A DNA stretch of 64,000 nt from Streptomyces morookaense. GTDB lineage: Bacteria; Actinomycetota; Actinomycetes; Streptomycetales; Streptomycetaceae. Every line of letters starts with the position of its first letter. Positions within the stretch are counted from its first letter, which is position 1. The stretch spans positions 62,001-126,000 of the forward strand of contig NZ_JABBXF010000029.1 in NCBI RefSeq assembly GCF_013030945.1, given 5' to 3'. Shown piece after piece: positions 15,378-25,257 of the stretch. The notes beneath the pieces were generated by a model. That model searched no databases. It saw nothing but the letters and a program-made list of their open reading frames with translations, and had not been told where the DNA came from. A program made the position numbers and the translations under genes.

Positions 15378-16526
15378 GTGCCATCTGTCCTGTGGATCCT
15401 CACCGCCGCCGCGTTCACCGTCGGCACGGACGCCTATGTGATCGCCGGGATCCTCCCGGACCTGGCCCGGGACCTCGGGGTCACGGTCGGCGCGGCCGGC
15501 CAGCTGGTCACCGTGTTCGCCGCGGTCTACGCCCTGGCCGCTCCGGTCGTCGCCTCGCTCACCGCCTCGCTCTCCCGCCGGAGCGCCCTGGCCCTCGCGC
15601 TGGCGGTGTTCACCGCCGGGAACGCGCTGACCGCCGTCGCCCCCGGCTACGGGCTGGTCGTGCTCGGCCGGATCGTGGCGGCCGCCGGTGCGGCCGGGTT
15701 CACGCCCGCGGCCTCGGCGGCGGCCGCGGACCTGGTGCCGCCCCGCCACCGGGCGAAGGCCCTGGCCGCGGTGATCGGCGGGATCACCACCGCCACGGCA
15801 CTCGGCGTACCGCTGGGCACCCTGGCGGCGGGGGTGCTCGGCTGGCGGGCCACACTCGGTGCCGTGGCGCTGCTCGGCCTGACGGCACTCGCCGGCGTGG
15901 CCGCACGCCTGCCGGCCCTGCCGCCGGGCACCCGGCACACGCTCGCCGAGCGCTTCGCGGGTCTCAGGAACCCCGCGGTCCTCGCCGTGCTCGCGGTCTC
16001 GCTGTTCACCGTCACCTCGGAACAGGTGGTCTACACCTACATCGGCACCGCCCTCGCCCCGGCCACCGGGGCCAGGGCCGGCGTGCTCGCCGCACTCCTG
16101 CTCGTCTTCGGTTTCGGCGCACTCGTCGGCAACGCGGCTGCGGGCTGGGCCACGGACCGCTTCGGCAGCCGGATCACGCTGCTGCTCGCGGTCGGCGGAA
16201 TGACAGCGGACCTGGCCCTGCTGCCCTGGTGGTGCCGGAGCCTGCCGACCGCGGCGGCGGCGATGTTCTGCTGGGGCCTCACGGCCTGGATGTACGTAGT
16301 GCCGCAACAACACCGCCTGCTGTTCCTCGCCGACCCGGGCGGCCCCCTGGCCGTGGCGCTGCACAGTTCCGTGCTCTACCTGGGCATGGCGCTGAGCGGC
16401 GCACTGGGCGGCGCGGTCCTGCAGTTCGGCGCACCACCCTGGCTGGCTCTACCGGCCGTGCTGCTGGGCGCACTTGCGGTGGGGGTCGCGGCCGTGGGGT
16501 ACGGGAAGGAGCGGGGCTCCGTGTGA
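15378..16526 (+). CDS. MFS drug/metabolite exporter
   Basis: This 382-residue major facilitator has about 12 hydrophobic segments and resembles the DHA1 family (AraJ and chloramphenicol-export proteins). It has the motif-A-like loop after TM2 (SLSRRSALALA) and a DRFGSR loop mid-protein, ending in a short polar tail. It starts at GTG 15378 with GGAG about 8 nt before it, 41 nt after the oxidase stop, and closes the rightward operon. Export of, or self-protection against, the cluster product is the natural reading; hydrazines are reactive and toxic. A strong hairpin straddles its stop codon. Confidence 0.85.
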   Translation: MPSVLWILTAAAFTVGTDAYVIAGILPDLARDLGVTVGAAGQLVTVFAAVYALAAPVVASLTASLSRRSALALALAVFTAGNALTAVAPGYGLVVLGRIVAAAGAAGFTPAASAAAADLVPPRHRAKALAAVIGGITTATALGVPLGTLAAGVLGWRATLGAVALLGLTALAGVAARLPALPPGTRHTLAERFAGLRNPAVLAVLAVSLFTVTSEQVVYTYIGTALAPATGARAGVLAALLLVFGFGALVGNAAAGWATDRFGSRITLLLAVGGMTADLALLPWWCRSLPTAAAAMFCWGLTAWMYVVPQQHRLLFLADPGGPLAVALHSSVLYLGMALSGALGGAVLQFGAPPWLALPAVLLGALAVGVAAVGYGKERGSV

Positions 16527-16561
16527 GCGGTTCGCAGGAATGCCCATACGGAGCCCCGCTC
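16509..16561. terminator. Bidirectional terminator between convergent genes
   Basis: A perfect 14-bp inverted repeat (GAGCGGGGCTCCGT at 16509-16522 and its complement at 16548-16561) has a 25-nt loop. It spans the end of the MFS gene and the gap before the convergent lectin stop at 16569. There is no U-tract on either side, as is usual in Streptomyces. It would end both transcripts and marks the right boundary of the cluster. Confidence 0.7.
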
Positions 16562-16568
16562 AGACCGT

Positions 16569-17081
16569 TTAGGACCACGTCTGGTCGTCTGCCCCGTTGC
16601 AGTCCCAGACGATCGCCTTGGCCCCCCAGTCGGTCCGGCCACCACCAATGCTCATGCACAGATCAATGGCGCCACCGTTGGCCCTGTTGTTGGCGCTCAT
16701 CATCGGGTAGTACGCGCCGCCATCGGGCATGTACCACATCTGATCGCCGTTGCCGTTGCACTCCCACTGGATCACATCGGCGCCCCGGTCCCAGCTGCCG
16801 CCTCGGATTCCCAGGCACAGGTTGGACCCGACGTTATGGAGCCTGTAGTAACCATTGCCCAGAGCCTCGTACCGCCACTTCTGGTCATCGTTGCCATTGC
16901 AGTCCCACTGAATGGCCATCGCTCCCCAGTCCTTGCTTCCTCCCTGAATGCCGAGGCACCAGCCGGAGTGCTTGTTGCGAATTTCAACACCGGTGGCAGC
17001 TGAAGCAGTCGGAGCGGACACCACTCCCGCAACTGCAAGCATGAGACCGGAAACAACTGCGCCCACGCGCCTGAGAGTCAT
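16569..17081 (-). CDS. Secreted ricin-type beta-trefoil lectin
   Basis: This 170-residue protein has a Sec signal peptide (positive start, hydrophobic core, cleavage near ASAA at about 29). One ricin-B-type trefoil follows. Three QxW repeats are visible (QKW, QMW, QTW), along with the C-L-G-I-x-G-G carbohydrate-site pattern. No enzymatic domain is attached, so it is a free carbohydrate-binding protein that could bind chitin, xylan or galactose polymers outside the cell. Base composition is a little less GC-biased than the neighbours. It is monocistronic and convergent with the MFS gene. Confidence 0.85.
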   Translation of the reverse strand: MTLRRVGAVVSGLMLAVAGVVSAPTASAATGVEIRNKHSGWCLGIQGGSKDWGAMAIQWDCNGNDDQKWRYEALGNGYYRLHNVGSNLCLGIRGGSWDRGADVIQWECNGNGDQMWYMPDGGAYYPMMSANNRANGGAIDLCMSIGGGRTDWGAKAIVWDCNGADDQTWS

Positions 17082-17459
17082 GAACCCTTACCTTGACTTG
17101 AGAAGAATCGACAAAGGCTCCGCCCGAGGTCGTCTGATCCCTCGAAGGCGCAGCAAGCAAAACGGCGAACGTTGTACGGCGACGCCACGGCGGCCCGCTT
17201 CCAAACATGATCATGCCACAACTTGACCATCTGTGAGGTTCCTTGACATACACCGCACTTGGCGACCTACAGGGTCGCTTGGACCGGGAACTCGACAAAG
17301 CCGACTGCGGATCGTCTCCGGCGCCGTGCAGGATGCCTCCGAACTGCACAGTGGCCCGACGGGCCTGCCAGGGCGGCGAGTTGCAAGATGCTGTCCCGAG
17401 ACGGCCGGCACCTCCGAACACATCGGAACCCTCGGCTCCGGAAATCCTTCGGGGGTTGA
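17082..17459. other. Gene-free spacer beside the IS remnant
   Basis: I see no supportable gene in these about 380 nt. Short overlapping frames exist on both strands with no recognisable domain or consistent codon bias. A TTGACA hexamer occurs at 17243-17248, and a CATGATCATG palindrome at 17207-17216. The stretch contains the lectin promoter and probably decayed sequence next to the transposase fragment. Confidence 0.5.
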
Positions 17460-18033
17460 TCACGCTGCCGGCGCGACGGAGGATTCTTCCTGGTGACCGG
17501 TGGTGTGCCGGTCGAGTCCGGCCAGCAGACCGTCCAGGTCGGAGGTGGTGAACTTCCACTGGAACGGCTGTGCCGTGGCGTTGTAGCGGTCCCGCGGTGG
17601 GAGGAGCCGTTGTCGACAATCCGGAAGACGCGCTTGGCGCTGACGTACGGTTCCTGGCTCATGACCTGGGCGGCCAGGGCTTGAGCGCGTCCTCGGCCAG
17701 CCGGCGTCGCACGGTGGAGGGCGACACTGCGGTGACGATCTGGCGGGTGATGGCCTCGCGGGCCAGTTCCGGGCACGACCAGCGTGAGAGCAGCATTCCG
17801 GTCTCGGCGGGCAGTCGGCAGGCCAGCGCCTTGACCTCGGTGGCCTGCAGCGGTGTGAACGAGGCGGGACGGCCGCAGCGTTGACGGTCTTTGAGTCCGG
17901 GCAGGCTCGCCTGGGCAAACCGGCCACGCCAGCGGCGCACGGTGTCCAGGTGCAGCCCCGTCTCCCGGGCGATACGCGCGTTGGAGCGTTCGGCGGCGCT
18001 CAGGGCTATCGGACAGGCAGTGCGGACGGGCAT
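17460..18033 (-). mobile_element. Decayed IS630-family transposase with internal deletions
   Basis: Three pieces of one IS630-type transposase remain in order. The first (from about 18033 to 17675) is the N-terminal helix-turn-helix part (SNARIARETGLHLDTVRRW, ending LAEDALKPW). The second (around 17668-17594) is a central scrap containing IVDNGSSHRG with the second DDE aspartate. The third (around 17590-17460) is the C-terminus, NATAQPFQWKFTTSDL. The sequence between these, including the first and last catalytic residues, is gone and the frame changes twice. It cannot encode an active transposase. No terminal inverted repeats were identified. Confidence 0.8.
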
Positions 18034-18122
18034 GGCGGGCGAACCGATCGGCTGAAGTGGATCACTGGCACGCCACAGCCTGCCCCGCCCGCCGCGGGGA
18101 CGGCCGATACTCCTGTCCTGTT

Positions 18123-18758
18123 TCAGGGCCGGTAGATGCACTCCGCCAGCGTGGTGTGCTTCTTCCAGCCCAGCGTCTCGTACAGCGTGCGCCCGGCGTC
18201 GGTCGCGCCGAGAACGCCGAGGACCGCGCCCGTCTCCAGGGCGTGGTCGGCAAGCGTACGCATCACGAAGTTGCCCAGCCCGCGCCGCCGATGAGCCTCC
18301 TCGGTCATCACCCGGTCCACGACCACGGCTTCCCCGAGGGATGCCATCTGCCCCTGGGCCGCCTGCTCGCCCACCGCGTCCAGCACCCGAGCGTAGGTGA
18401 CGGCTCCAGTGGTCTCCACGGTCACGGTGTACCCCTCAGGCGCGACCGGGTCCGTGGCCATCAGGTCAACGGCCATCAGATGGCCGGTCTCCTCCCAGGC
18501 CACCACCCACCCCGGGGACAGCCAGGACTCGATCTCCTCCGGCTCCGCAGGCATCTTCATCCAGGTCCGCGGCACGGACACCGAGGCCGCGGCGCTGCGG
18601 ACCAACGACTCCTCGGCCTCGGGCAGGACATGACGCCCCACTTCGTCGGCGTTGCCGGCCACTTCGATATAGAACCCCCACGGCTTCTCGACAGGCGGAG
18701 GCGTCCGCCGGGACACGGCCCAGCCCGCCACCCAGGTCCTGACTATGTCCGCAACCAT
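18123..18758 (-). CDS. GNAT-family N-acetyltransferase
   Basis: This is a protein of about 211 residues. Its C-terminal half is a GNAT domain: VVVDRVMTEEAHRRRGLGNFVM contains the acetyl-CoA-binding R/Q-x-x-G-x-G/A pattern, followed by GATDAGRTLYETLGWKK, the usual end of the fold. The N-terminal about 90 residues are less typical. The start ATG 18758 was chosen because GGGAGG lies 6 nt upstream; a longer frame from 18788 lacks this. The substrate cannot be predicted. It sits among an IS fragment and a broken gene, in a zone that appears to have been rearranged. Confidence 0.75.
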   Translation of the reverse strand: MVADIVRTWVAGWAVSRRTPPPVEKPWGFYIEVAGNADEVGRHVLPEAEESLVRSAAASVSVPRTWMKMPAEPEEIESWLSPGWVVAWEETGHLMAVDLMATDPVAPEGYTVTVETTGAVTYARVLDAVGEQAAQGQMASLGEAVVVDRVMTEEAHRRRGLGNFVMRTLADHALETGAVLGVLGATDAGRTLYETLGWKKHTTLAECIYRP

Positions 18759-18858
18759 CAAGCCCTCCCGAAGCTGCGGCCGCACCAACGGCCAGGTAAT
18801 AGACAGCAGTCGGGATCACACATTACGTTGCCGTCAGCCTGCGGCATCTGTTTTGCCG

Positions 18859-19376
18859 GGCTGCAGCTCCTGAAGGCAGGAGTCAACCCCCGGGCCGTCG
18901 CCTACTACGAAGCCACCCTCGCCAACGCCGCGGCCCAGGACGGCGACCGCAAGACGGCCACCCACCATCTCGCCCTCTCCGAGACCGCCATCGGCCGCCA
19001 GGAGCAACGGCCGGCGAGTCCTGGGCAGCCCACTGCTCCCCCGGCCGATGGGCCCATGAATCCGGCATGATCTTCGCCCGCCTCGGCGATCTCGATACAG
19101 CCCGAAGAACACCTCCGCCTCGCCCTCGACATCCACGGCCTCGACCGCCGCCGAAGCCGCGCGATCGTCCTCGCCGACCTCGGCGGCGTCCGCCTTCGCC
19201 AAGGCGACCTCGACGGTGCCCTCGCCACCTGGAACGACTTCGTCGACTGCGCGGACGGCATCCGCTCCATCAAGGTCCACACAGCGGCCGACGACATGTG
19301 CACCCGGCTCAACCGGTTCAAGCACCTCGCCGGATCGGACGAACTCCGTCGGAAGGCGGCCCTGCTGGTGTCCTGA
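18859..19376 (+). pseudogene. Frameshifted C-terminal fragment of a TPR-containing regulator-like protein
   Basis: Joining three frames recovers the tail of a helical TPR protein. One frame gives PRAVAYYEATLANAAAQDG, the next gives GRWAHESGMIFARLGDLDTA, and the last gives IVLADLGGVRLRQGDLDGAL and continues to the stop at 19374-19376. An extra C near 19103 explains the last switch. Streptomyces has many HTH-TPR regulators ending this way. The HTH and most repeats are missing, so this is a remnant. Confidence 0.65.
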
Positions 19377-19439
19377 CGCAACATAGAACCACGGCCGGCC
19401 CCCGGTCCGGCCGTCCGGCGTTCCACAGGAACGACAAAA

Positions 19440-19463
19440 GCGAGGAGTGGAACCACTCCTCGC
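19440..19463. repeat. Perfect 11-bp hairpin upstream of the rifampicin monooxygenase gene
   Basis: GCGAGGAGTGG (19440-19450) and its exact complement (19453-19463) flank two A residues. It lies 23 nt before the RAE-like palindrome. It could be a terminator protecting the rox promoter from upstream transcription, or a regulatory site. Confidence 0.5.
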
Positions 19464-19479
19464 CACTCTTAACTTATAG

Positions 19480-21045
<1,566 letters not shown>

Positions 21046-21052
21046 GCACAGC

Positions 21053-21856
21053 TCACGCCGCCGTCCCCCACCCACCGCGGCAGTAGCCGCCACGCACCAC
21101 GCGGTAGCCGGGCACCTGCACAGCAGCCAGAAGCCCGCCCCAGGCAGCGGCGTTCGCCTCGATCGTCCGTGGGACCTCCCGGTACTCCGCCGCGCTGCGG
21201 GCCCCCGCCAAGCCCCGTGCGTAGTACCAGGCGTTCTGGCGCCACATCACGAACAATTCGTGTGCGCTGAGGCCGGCGACCGGGTTCCAGCGGTCGTCCG
21301 CCGTGGCGACCAGCGGGTCGTAGCGGCGGGCGACGTCCTGGACCGCGGGCCCGTACGCGCGGTCCAGGACCGACTGGAGCCTGTCGTGGTCGGGCTTGCG
21401 GCTCGTGCCGTCGGGCCGGGTGAGGCCCGACCCGGCCAGCGCGTACGGTTCGTCGCGCTGGATGTGGGCGTTGACGGCCAGCAGGACGTCCTGCCCGGCG
21501 TCGGTCTGCCCGTTGCGTGCCGCGGCGAACGCGATGCGCCACGCCTCCGGCACCGGGCGCCCGTCCTGGTCTGCGCGCAGGGCCCGCAAGTAGAGGCCGG
21601 CGAAGCGGGCGTTCAAGTCGCGGGCCACCCAGGCCGGATCCGCGAAGAACCCGGGCCGTTCCTGCACCGTCCGGCGCAGGGTGGACTGCACCCAGACGTA
21701 CACCGCCGCGAACGGCGCCCGGTGGTCGCATCCGAACCGGTCGCGCAACGTGCCGAACGCGTGCTCCAGTTCCCCGGCGCAATCCGCGGCGGGGCGGCCT
21801 CGGCCCGCGAGCACATGGCTTCCGCCGAGCGCACCAAGCGCCGTCGCCGCCCACAC
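21053..21856 (-). CDS. DUF5995-family protein
   Basis: This protein of about 267 residues has a short hydrophobic N-terminus (WAATALGALGG), perhaps a signal peptide. The rest is mostly helical and matches the uncharacterised DUF5995 family (FAAVYVWVQ, NAHIQRDEPYAL, GTSRKPDHDR). The conserved His and Asp in NAHIQRD and KPDHD could bind a metal, but no activity is known to me. The GTG 21856 start is preceded by a G-rich site. The reading frame stays open upstream for about 1.6 kb, but that part is antisense to other genes. It is convergent with the rifampicin monooxygenase. Confidence 0.65.
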   Translation of the reverse strand: MWAATALGALGGSHVLAGRGRPAADCAGELEHAFGTLRDRFGCDHRAPFAAVYVWVQSTLRRTVQERPGFFADPAWVARDLNARFAGLYLRALRADQDGRPVPEAWRIAFAAARNGQTDAGQDVLLAVNAHIQRDEPYALAGSGLTRPDGTSRKPDHDRLQSVLDRAYGPAVQDVARRYDPLVATADDRWNPVAGLSAHELFVMWRQNAWYYARGLAGARSAAEYREVPRTIEANAAAWGGLLAAVQVPGYRVVRGGYCRGGWGTAA

Positions 21857-21940
21857 CGGTAGGTACCCCCGTTTCCGCCCGCCTCCCCGCGCGCAGTATC
21901 GAGAGAGGGACACGGCAGCATCGGGCCGGAGGGGGAGATC

Positions 21941-22489
21941 ATGACGGTGATCGTGGGGCTCGTGCACGACGGGCGGGTGCATCTGGGCGGCGACTCGGCC
22001 GGTGTCGCCGGTCTCAGTCTCACCGTCCGCCGGGATCCGAAGATCTTCCGCAACGGCCCCTACGCCATGGGGTTCACCACCAGCTTCCGCATGGGGCAGC
22101 TGCTGCATCACGCGTTCAAGGCGCCCAGGCCAAAGGGTGACCTGGACCGGTTCATGACCACCGTCTTCGTCGACAAACTGCGCGCCTGCCTCAAGGACGG
22201 CGGCTGGGCGCGCAAGGACTCCGAGCAGGAGAAGGCCGGGACGTTCCTCGTCGGTGTCCACGGCCGGCTGTTCGCCGTCTACGACGACTACCAGATAGGC
22301 GAACCCGCCGACGGATACGCGGCCGTGGGGTGCGGGGGCGAGTTCGCGCTCGGTGCCCTGCACGCCACCGCGGGCCTGGATCTCAAGCCCCGCGAGCGGC
22401 TGGAGATGGCGCTCGCGGCCGCCGGCCATCACAGCGCCGGGGTCTCCTCGCCGTTCACCTACGTCACCGCGCGCAAGGTACGCACCTGA
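21941..22489 (+). CDS. Ntn-hydrolase/proteasome-like protein of unknown function
   Basis: This 182-residue protein starts MTVIVGLVHDGRVHLGGDSAG. That is the opening of the proteasome/HslV fold: a candidate N-terminal Thr2 exposed by Met removal, and GGDS aligning with the AADS-type turn. The rest (FLVGVHGRLFAVYDDYQIGE, GCGGEFALGALHAT) follows the beta-sandwich pattern of HslV-like proteins, including the conserved glycine-rich GCGGEFALGAL segment. It is not next to the main proteasome genes, so a free-standing hydrolase or peptidase is possible. ATG 21941 has GGGGGAG 5-8 nt before it. Activity is inference from sequence pattern. Confidence 0.65.
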   Translation: MTVIVGLVHDGRVHLGGDSAGVAGLSLTVRRDPKIFRNGPYAMGFTTSFRMGQLLHHAFKAPRPKGDLDRFMTTVFVDKLRACLKDGGWARKDSEQEKAGTFLVGVHGRLFAVYDDYQIGEPADGYAAVGCGGEFALGALHATAGLDLKPRERLEMALAAAGHHSAGVSSPFTYVTARKVRT

Positions 22490-22570
22490 GCCGCCGGGCA
22501 CCCCGCTCCCTACCCCCTTCCCTCCGCCCCCTCCTACGATGAAGTCCTCTCGGGGGGAGGGTTGTTGACG

Positions 22571-23533
22571 TTGACAGACGGAACTGGGAGGGCCGGCCGA
22601 CGGGTCGAGAACGCCGTCGCCTGGACCATCAAGAACCTCGACGCGGTCGTCGCCATGGGTGCGGCCCTGGTCATCGGGCTGATGGAGATCTTCGATCACC
22701 ATCTCGGGCCGGGCGTCGGTTCCGGCGCGACCCTGCTGGTGCTCGGCGCGCTGGTCTACGGGAACCTCGCCGAGCGGCGGCACCGGATGGCCGACATCCG
22801 CGAGGCGACGCTCGGGGCCCAGCGGGCGATCGAGGATCTGGTGATGGTGAAGTCGCTGTCGGGCGACGATCTCGAACGGGCGCTGGACCGGGCCCGGCAG
22901 ACCACCCAGGGCTGGGTGTTCAAGGGCGGGACGGGGACGTATCTGCGGGCGGTGACCCTGCCGGTCTGCGTGCAGCAGGCGCGGATCCATCGCCGCCCGC
23001 TGTCCATGAAGATCGACATCGTGAATCCGGCGGACGAGCGGGCCTGCGCGGCATACGCGCGGTTCCGGCAGACCTTCGCCCACCGGCTGGAGTTCCTGCC
23101 GCCCGACCCGTGGAGCGTCGACCGGGCCCGCAAGGAGTCCTTCGCCACGGTGCTCGCCGTCTGCTGGTACCGGCAGCGGCTGGACACCCTGGAGGCGGGC
23201 GTCTACCTGTCGTCGGGCGTTCCCACACTGCGGTTCGACCTGTCCGACTCGTGCCTCATCATCACCCAGGACGATCCGAGACGGGCCAATCTGCTGGTGG
23301 AACGCGACCGGCCGCTCTACGACTACTACGTCACCGAGCTCCATCAGAGCCGGGAGCAGGCGGCCACCGTCGATCTGCGCAACGCCGAACCGCTGAGCGA
23401 GGAACCCACCGTCGACGAGGCCCACCGGCTCTTCGAGAGCATCGGGCTGCCCCTGCCCACCGCCTTCTCCGACCGGGACGTGGGCGAGATCATCGACAAG
23501 GCGCTGCATGCGGAGAACCCGTACCGGAGGTGA
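22571..23533 (+). CDS. Membrane-anchored protein of unknown function
   Basis: This protein of about 320 residues has two closely spaced hydrophobic segments near residues 24-38 and 48-64 (VVAMGAALVIGLM and ATLLVLGALVYG), then a long cytoplasmic part. I recognise no named domain. The soluble part contains a helical stretch (LERALDRARQ) and a mixed alpha/beta region with an acidic C-terminus. The start is uncertain: in-frame TTG codons occur at 22562, 22565 and 22571 behind GGGGGGAGGG, and the last has the best spacing. A cupin-like gene begins 20 nt downstream, suggesting a shared transcript. Confidence 0.6.
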   Translation: MTDGTGRAGRRVENAVAWTIKNLDAVVAMGAALVIGLMEIFDHHLGPGVGSGATLLVLGALVYGNLAERRHRMADIREATLGAQRAIEDLVMVKSLSGDDLERALDRARQTTQGWVFKGGTGTYLRAVTLPVCVQQARIHRRPLSMKIDIVNPADERACAAYARFRQTFAHRLEFLPPDPWSVDRARKESFATVLAVCWYRQRLDTLEAGVYLSSGVPTLRFDLSDSCLIITQDDPRRANLLVERDRPLYDYYVTELHQSREQAATVDLRNAEPLSEEPTVDEAHRLFESIGLPLPTAFSDRDVGEIIDKALHAENPYRR

Positions 23534-23553
23534 CCTGCGCAGCGGGAGGCGCC

Positions 23554-24234
23554 GTGGACGACCGATCAGTGGACCACCGGCTCTTCGAGGAGGCGGCGGC
23601 CGGCCGGTGCGGTACGGAGCCGCTGGTCCGGGCCGCCTGTGCCGCGCTCGGCGACATCGCCGCCGGGCGACGGGAGGTGCGCGCCGTCCGGCATCCCCTG
23701 GGCTTCCTCTGCTTTCCCGTGGAGCGCGGCGGCGACTGCGGCGTCTGCATCCACGCCTTCGGCGCCGAGGCCCACGAACCAGCGCCCCCGCTCACCACAT
23801 CGCCGGTGCATGCCCACAGCTGGGACCTGACCAGTTGTGTGCTGTACGGCCAAGTGATCAATGTGTCAGTAGAGGTGACGGAGCATCAGCAGAGCCCGAT
23901 GCATCGCGTCTTCGAGATCGTCAGCGATCCCGCGGGAGTCGACGAACTCCGGCCGACGTCCTGCCTGGTGACCCACGAGGCGGGCCCGGCACAGACCAGC
24001 GGCGCCGGAGACATCTACACCCTCCCCGCCGGGCAGTTCCACACCACTCTCGTGTCCGGCCCGGGCGCCGCGACCTTCCTGCTGGGCTGCTCCCGGCCGG
24101 GCGGCCGTGACCTCTCCCTCGGACCGCTGCATGGCACCGGGCACCGGGTGGTACGACAGCAGTGCGACGCCGAGCAGTCCGCCCGTATCGCGGGCTCCGT
24201 CCTCAGGAGGATCCATGCTCCTCACCGCCGATGA
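23554..24234 (+). CDS. Cupin-like (cysteine-dioxygenase-fold) protein
   Basis: This protein of about 226 residues has a cupin-like core. SPVHAHSWDLTSCVLYG and IYTLPAGQFHTTLVSG supply histidines in the two cupin motif positions. The pattern is reminiscent of cysteine-dioxygenase-like proteins, but the assignment is loose. The GTG 23554 start has GGGAGG 4-9 nt upstream. Its end overlaps the start of a phosphatase-like gene by 20 nt, so the two are probably made together and may share a sugar-phosphate or nucleotide substrate. No specific reaction is claimed. Confidence 0.6.
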   Translation: MDDRSVDHRLFEEAAAGRCGTEPLVRAACAALGDIAAGRREVRAVRHPLGFLCFPVERGGDCGVCIHAFGAEAHEPAPPLTTSPVHAHSWDLTSCVLYGQVINVSVEVTEHQQSPMHRVFEIVSDPAGVDELRPTSCLVTHEAGPAQTSGAGDIYTLPAGQFHTTLVSGPGAATFLLGCSRPGGRDLSLGPLHGTGHRVVRQQCDAEQSARIAGSVLRRIHAPHRR

Positions 24235-25105
24235 CGCGCAGGACCTGCCGCTCCCCGCCTCCCGCTTCGCCGGCGAGCACCGGCTGGCGGTGAGTGCCGC
24301 GCGCGAGGCCGGCGCGCTGCTGCGCTCGCATCTGAGGGGCGAGGCCCCCCAGCAGTACGCGGTCAGGTCCAAGGGGTCCCTCGGGGATGTCGTCACCGAT
24401 CTGGACACCCTGGCCGAGACCGCCATCGTGCAGCGCATCCGGGCATGCTTCCCGCACGACCGGATCCTCGCCGAGGAAGCCGGTGAGCTGGCCGGTGAGC
24501 CGGCGGGCGCCGCCGCCAACGGCCGTACGTGGCTGGTGGATCCGCTGGACGGCACCAACAACGTGGCCATCGGGCTGGCCGCCTGCGTCGTCGGCATCGC
24601 CCTGTGCGCGGGCGACGAGCCCGTCGTCGGCGTGGTGCACGACCCGGTCACCGGCAGGACCTGGTCCGCGCTGCGCGGCTGCGGTGCCCGGGGCCCGCAC
24701 GGGCCGCTGCGGGCCGCCTCCCGCGCGTCCTCGCCGGCCGGTCCGCTGCTGGGCTGGACCCAGGGGTACGGGGTGGCCCGCGACGACCCCCGGGCACGGA
24801 GCCTCAGGACGGGCCTCGAACGCGGCTCCCGGCGGCTGCTGCAGTTGTGGGCCCCCTTGCTGACCTGGTCCATGCTGGCCCGCGGCGACATCGACGGGTT
24901 CGTCGGCTACCGCGCGGAGGCCATCGACCTGCCGGCCGGGGCGCTGCTGGCGACGGAGGCGGGGGCGGAGATCCGTGCCCTGGACGGGGGGCCGTTCCGT
25001 GCCGGGGTCACCGGCCCGGACACCGACCGCAGTTTCGTCGCAGGGCGGCCGGAGGAGATGCCGCGGCTGCTCGACCTGGTCAACCGCTGTCACATGAACT
25101 CCTGA
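24215..25105 (+). CDS. Inositol-monophosphatase-family phosphatase
   Basis: This 296-residue enzyme has the family's metal-binding motifs: an EEAGE segment, WLVDPLDGTNN (the DPxDGT motif) and a C-terminal EAIDLPAGALLATEAG matching WDxAAG. The usual tryptophan there is replaced, which is seen in CysQ-like and other divergent members. It hydrolyses a phosphomonoester with Mg2+; candidates are inositol phosphate, PAP or a sugar phosphate. ATG 24215 follows a perfect AGGAGG. The gene overlaps the upstream cupin gene. Confidence 0.82.
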   Translation: MLLTADDAQDLPLPASRFAGEHRLAVSAAREAGALLRSHLRGEAPQQYAVRSKGSLGDVVTDLDTLAETAIVQRIRACFPHDRILAEEAGELAGEPAGAAANGRTWLVDPLDGTNNVAIGLAACVVGIALCAGDEPVVGVVHDPVTGRTWSALRGCGARGPHGPLRAASRASSPAGPLLGWTQGYGVARDDPRARSLRTGLERGSRRLLQLWAPLLTWSMLARGDIDGFVGYRAEAIDLPAGALLATEAGAEIRALDGGPFRAGVTGPDTDRSFVAGRPEEMPRLLDLVNRCHMNS

Positions 25106-25257
25106 CGAACGCACTGCCGAACCGCGGGGAGCGGTTGCCGAGTTGCCATAAGTGATCCGGCCGCTGCCGGGACATGGGACGCGTGTGCCCTCTTGTGCCT
25201 GAGAGCTGCGTGGTGTGTGCTGGCGCGCGTTCCCGAACCCGGCACCGAGGTGGAACC

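Noticed and set aside
10649..16526. Reading this cassette as a plain hydroxamate siderophore cluster
   Set aside because: No NIS synthetase, acyltransferase or NRPS adjoins it, and a MetRS-like enzyme, cupin and sarcosine-oxidase-like enzyme have no role in hydroxamate assembly; the hydrazine model explains all of them.
17230..17551. Short open frames beside the transposase remnant as a real gene
   Set aside because: No domain, no ribosome-binding site and inconsistent codon bias; probably decayed sequence.
21857..23509. Upstream extension of the DUF5995 frame to an 818-codon protein
   Set aside because: The extension is antisense to two well-formed genes (21941-22489 and 22571-23533) and has no domain.
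25190..25257. Possible riboswitch (CTGAGAG-like sequence before the phospholipase gene)
   Set aside because: The rest of the TPP or glycine riboswitch core is not present; the match is too short.
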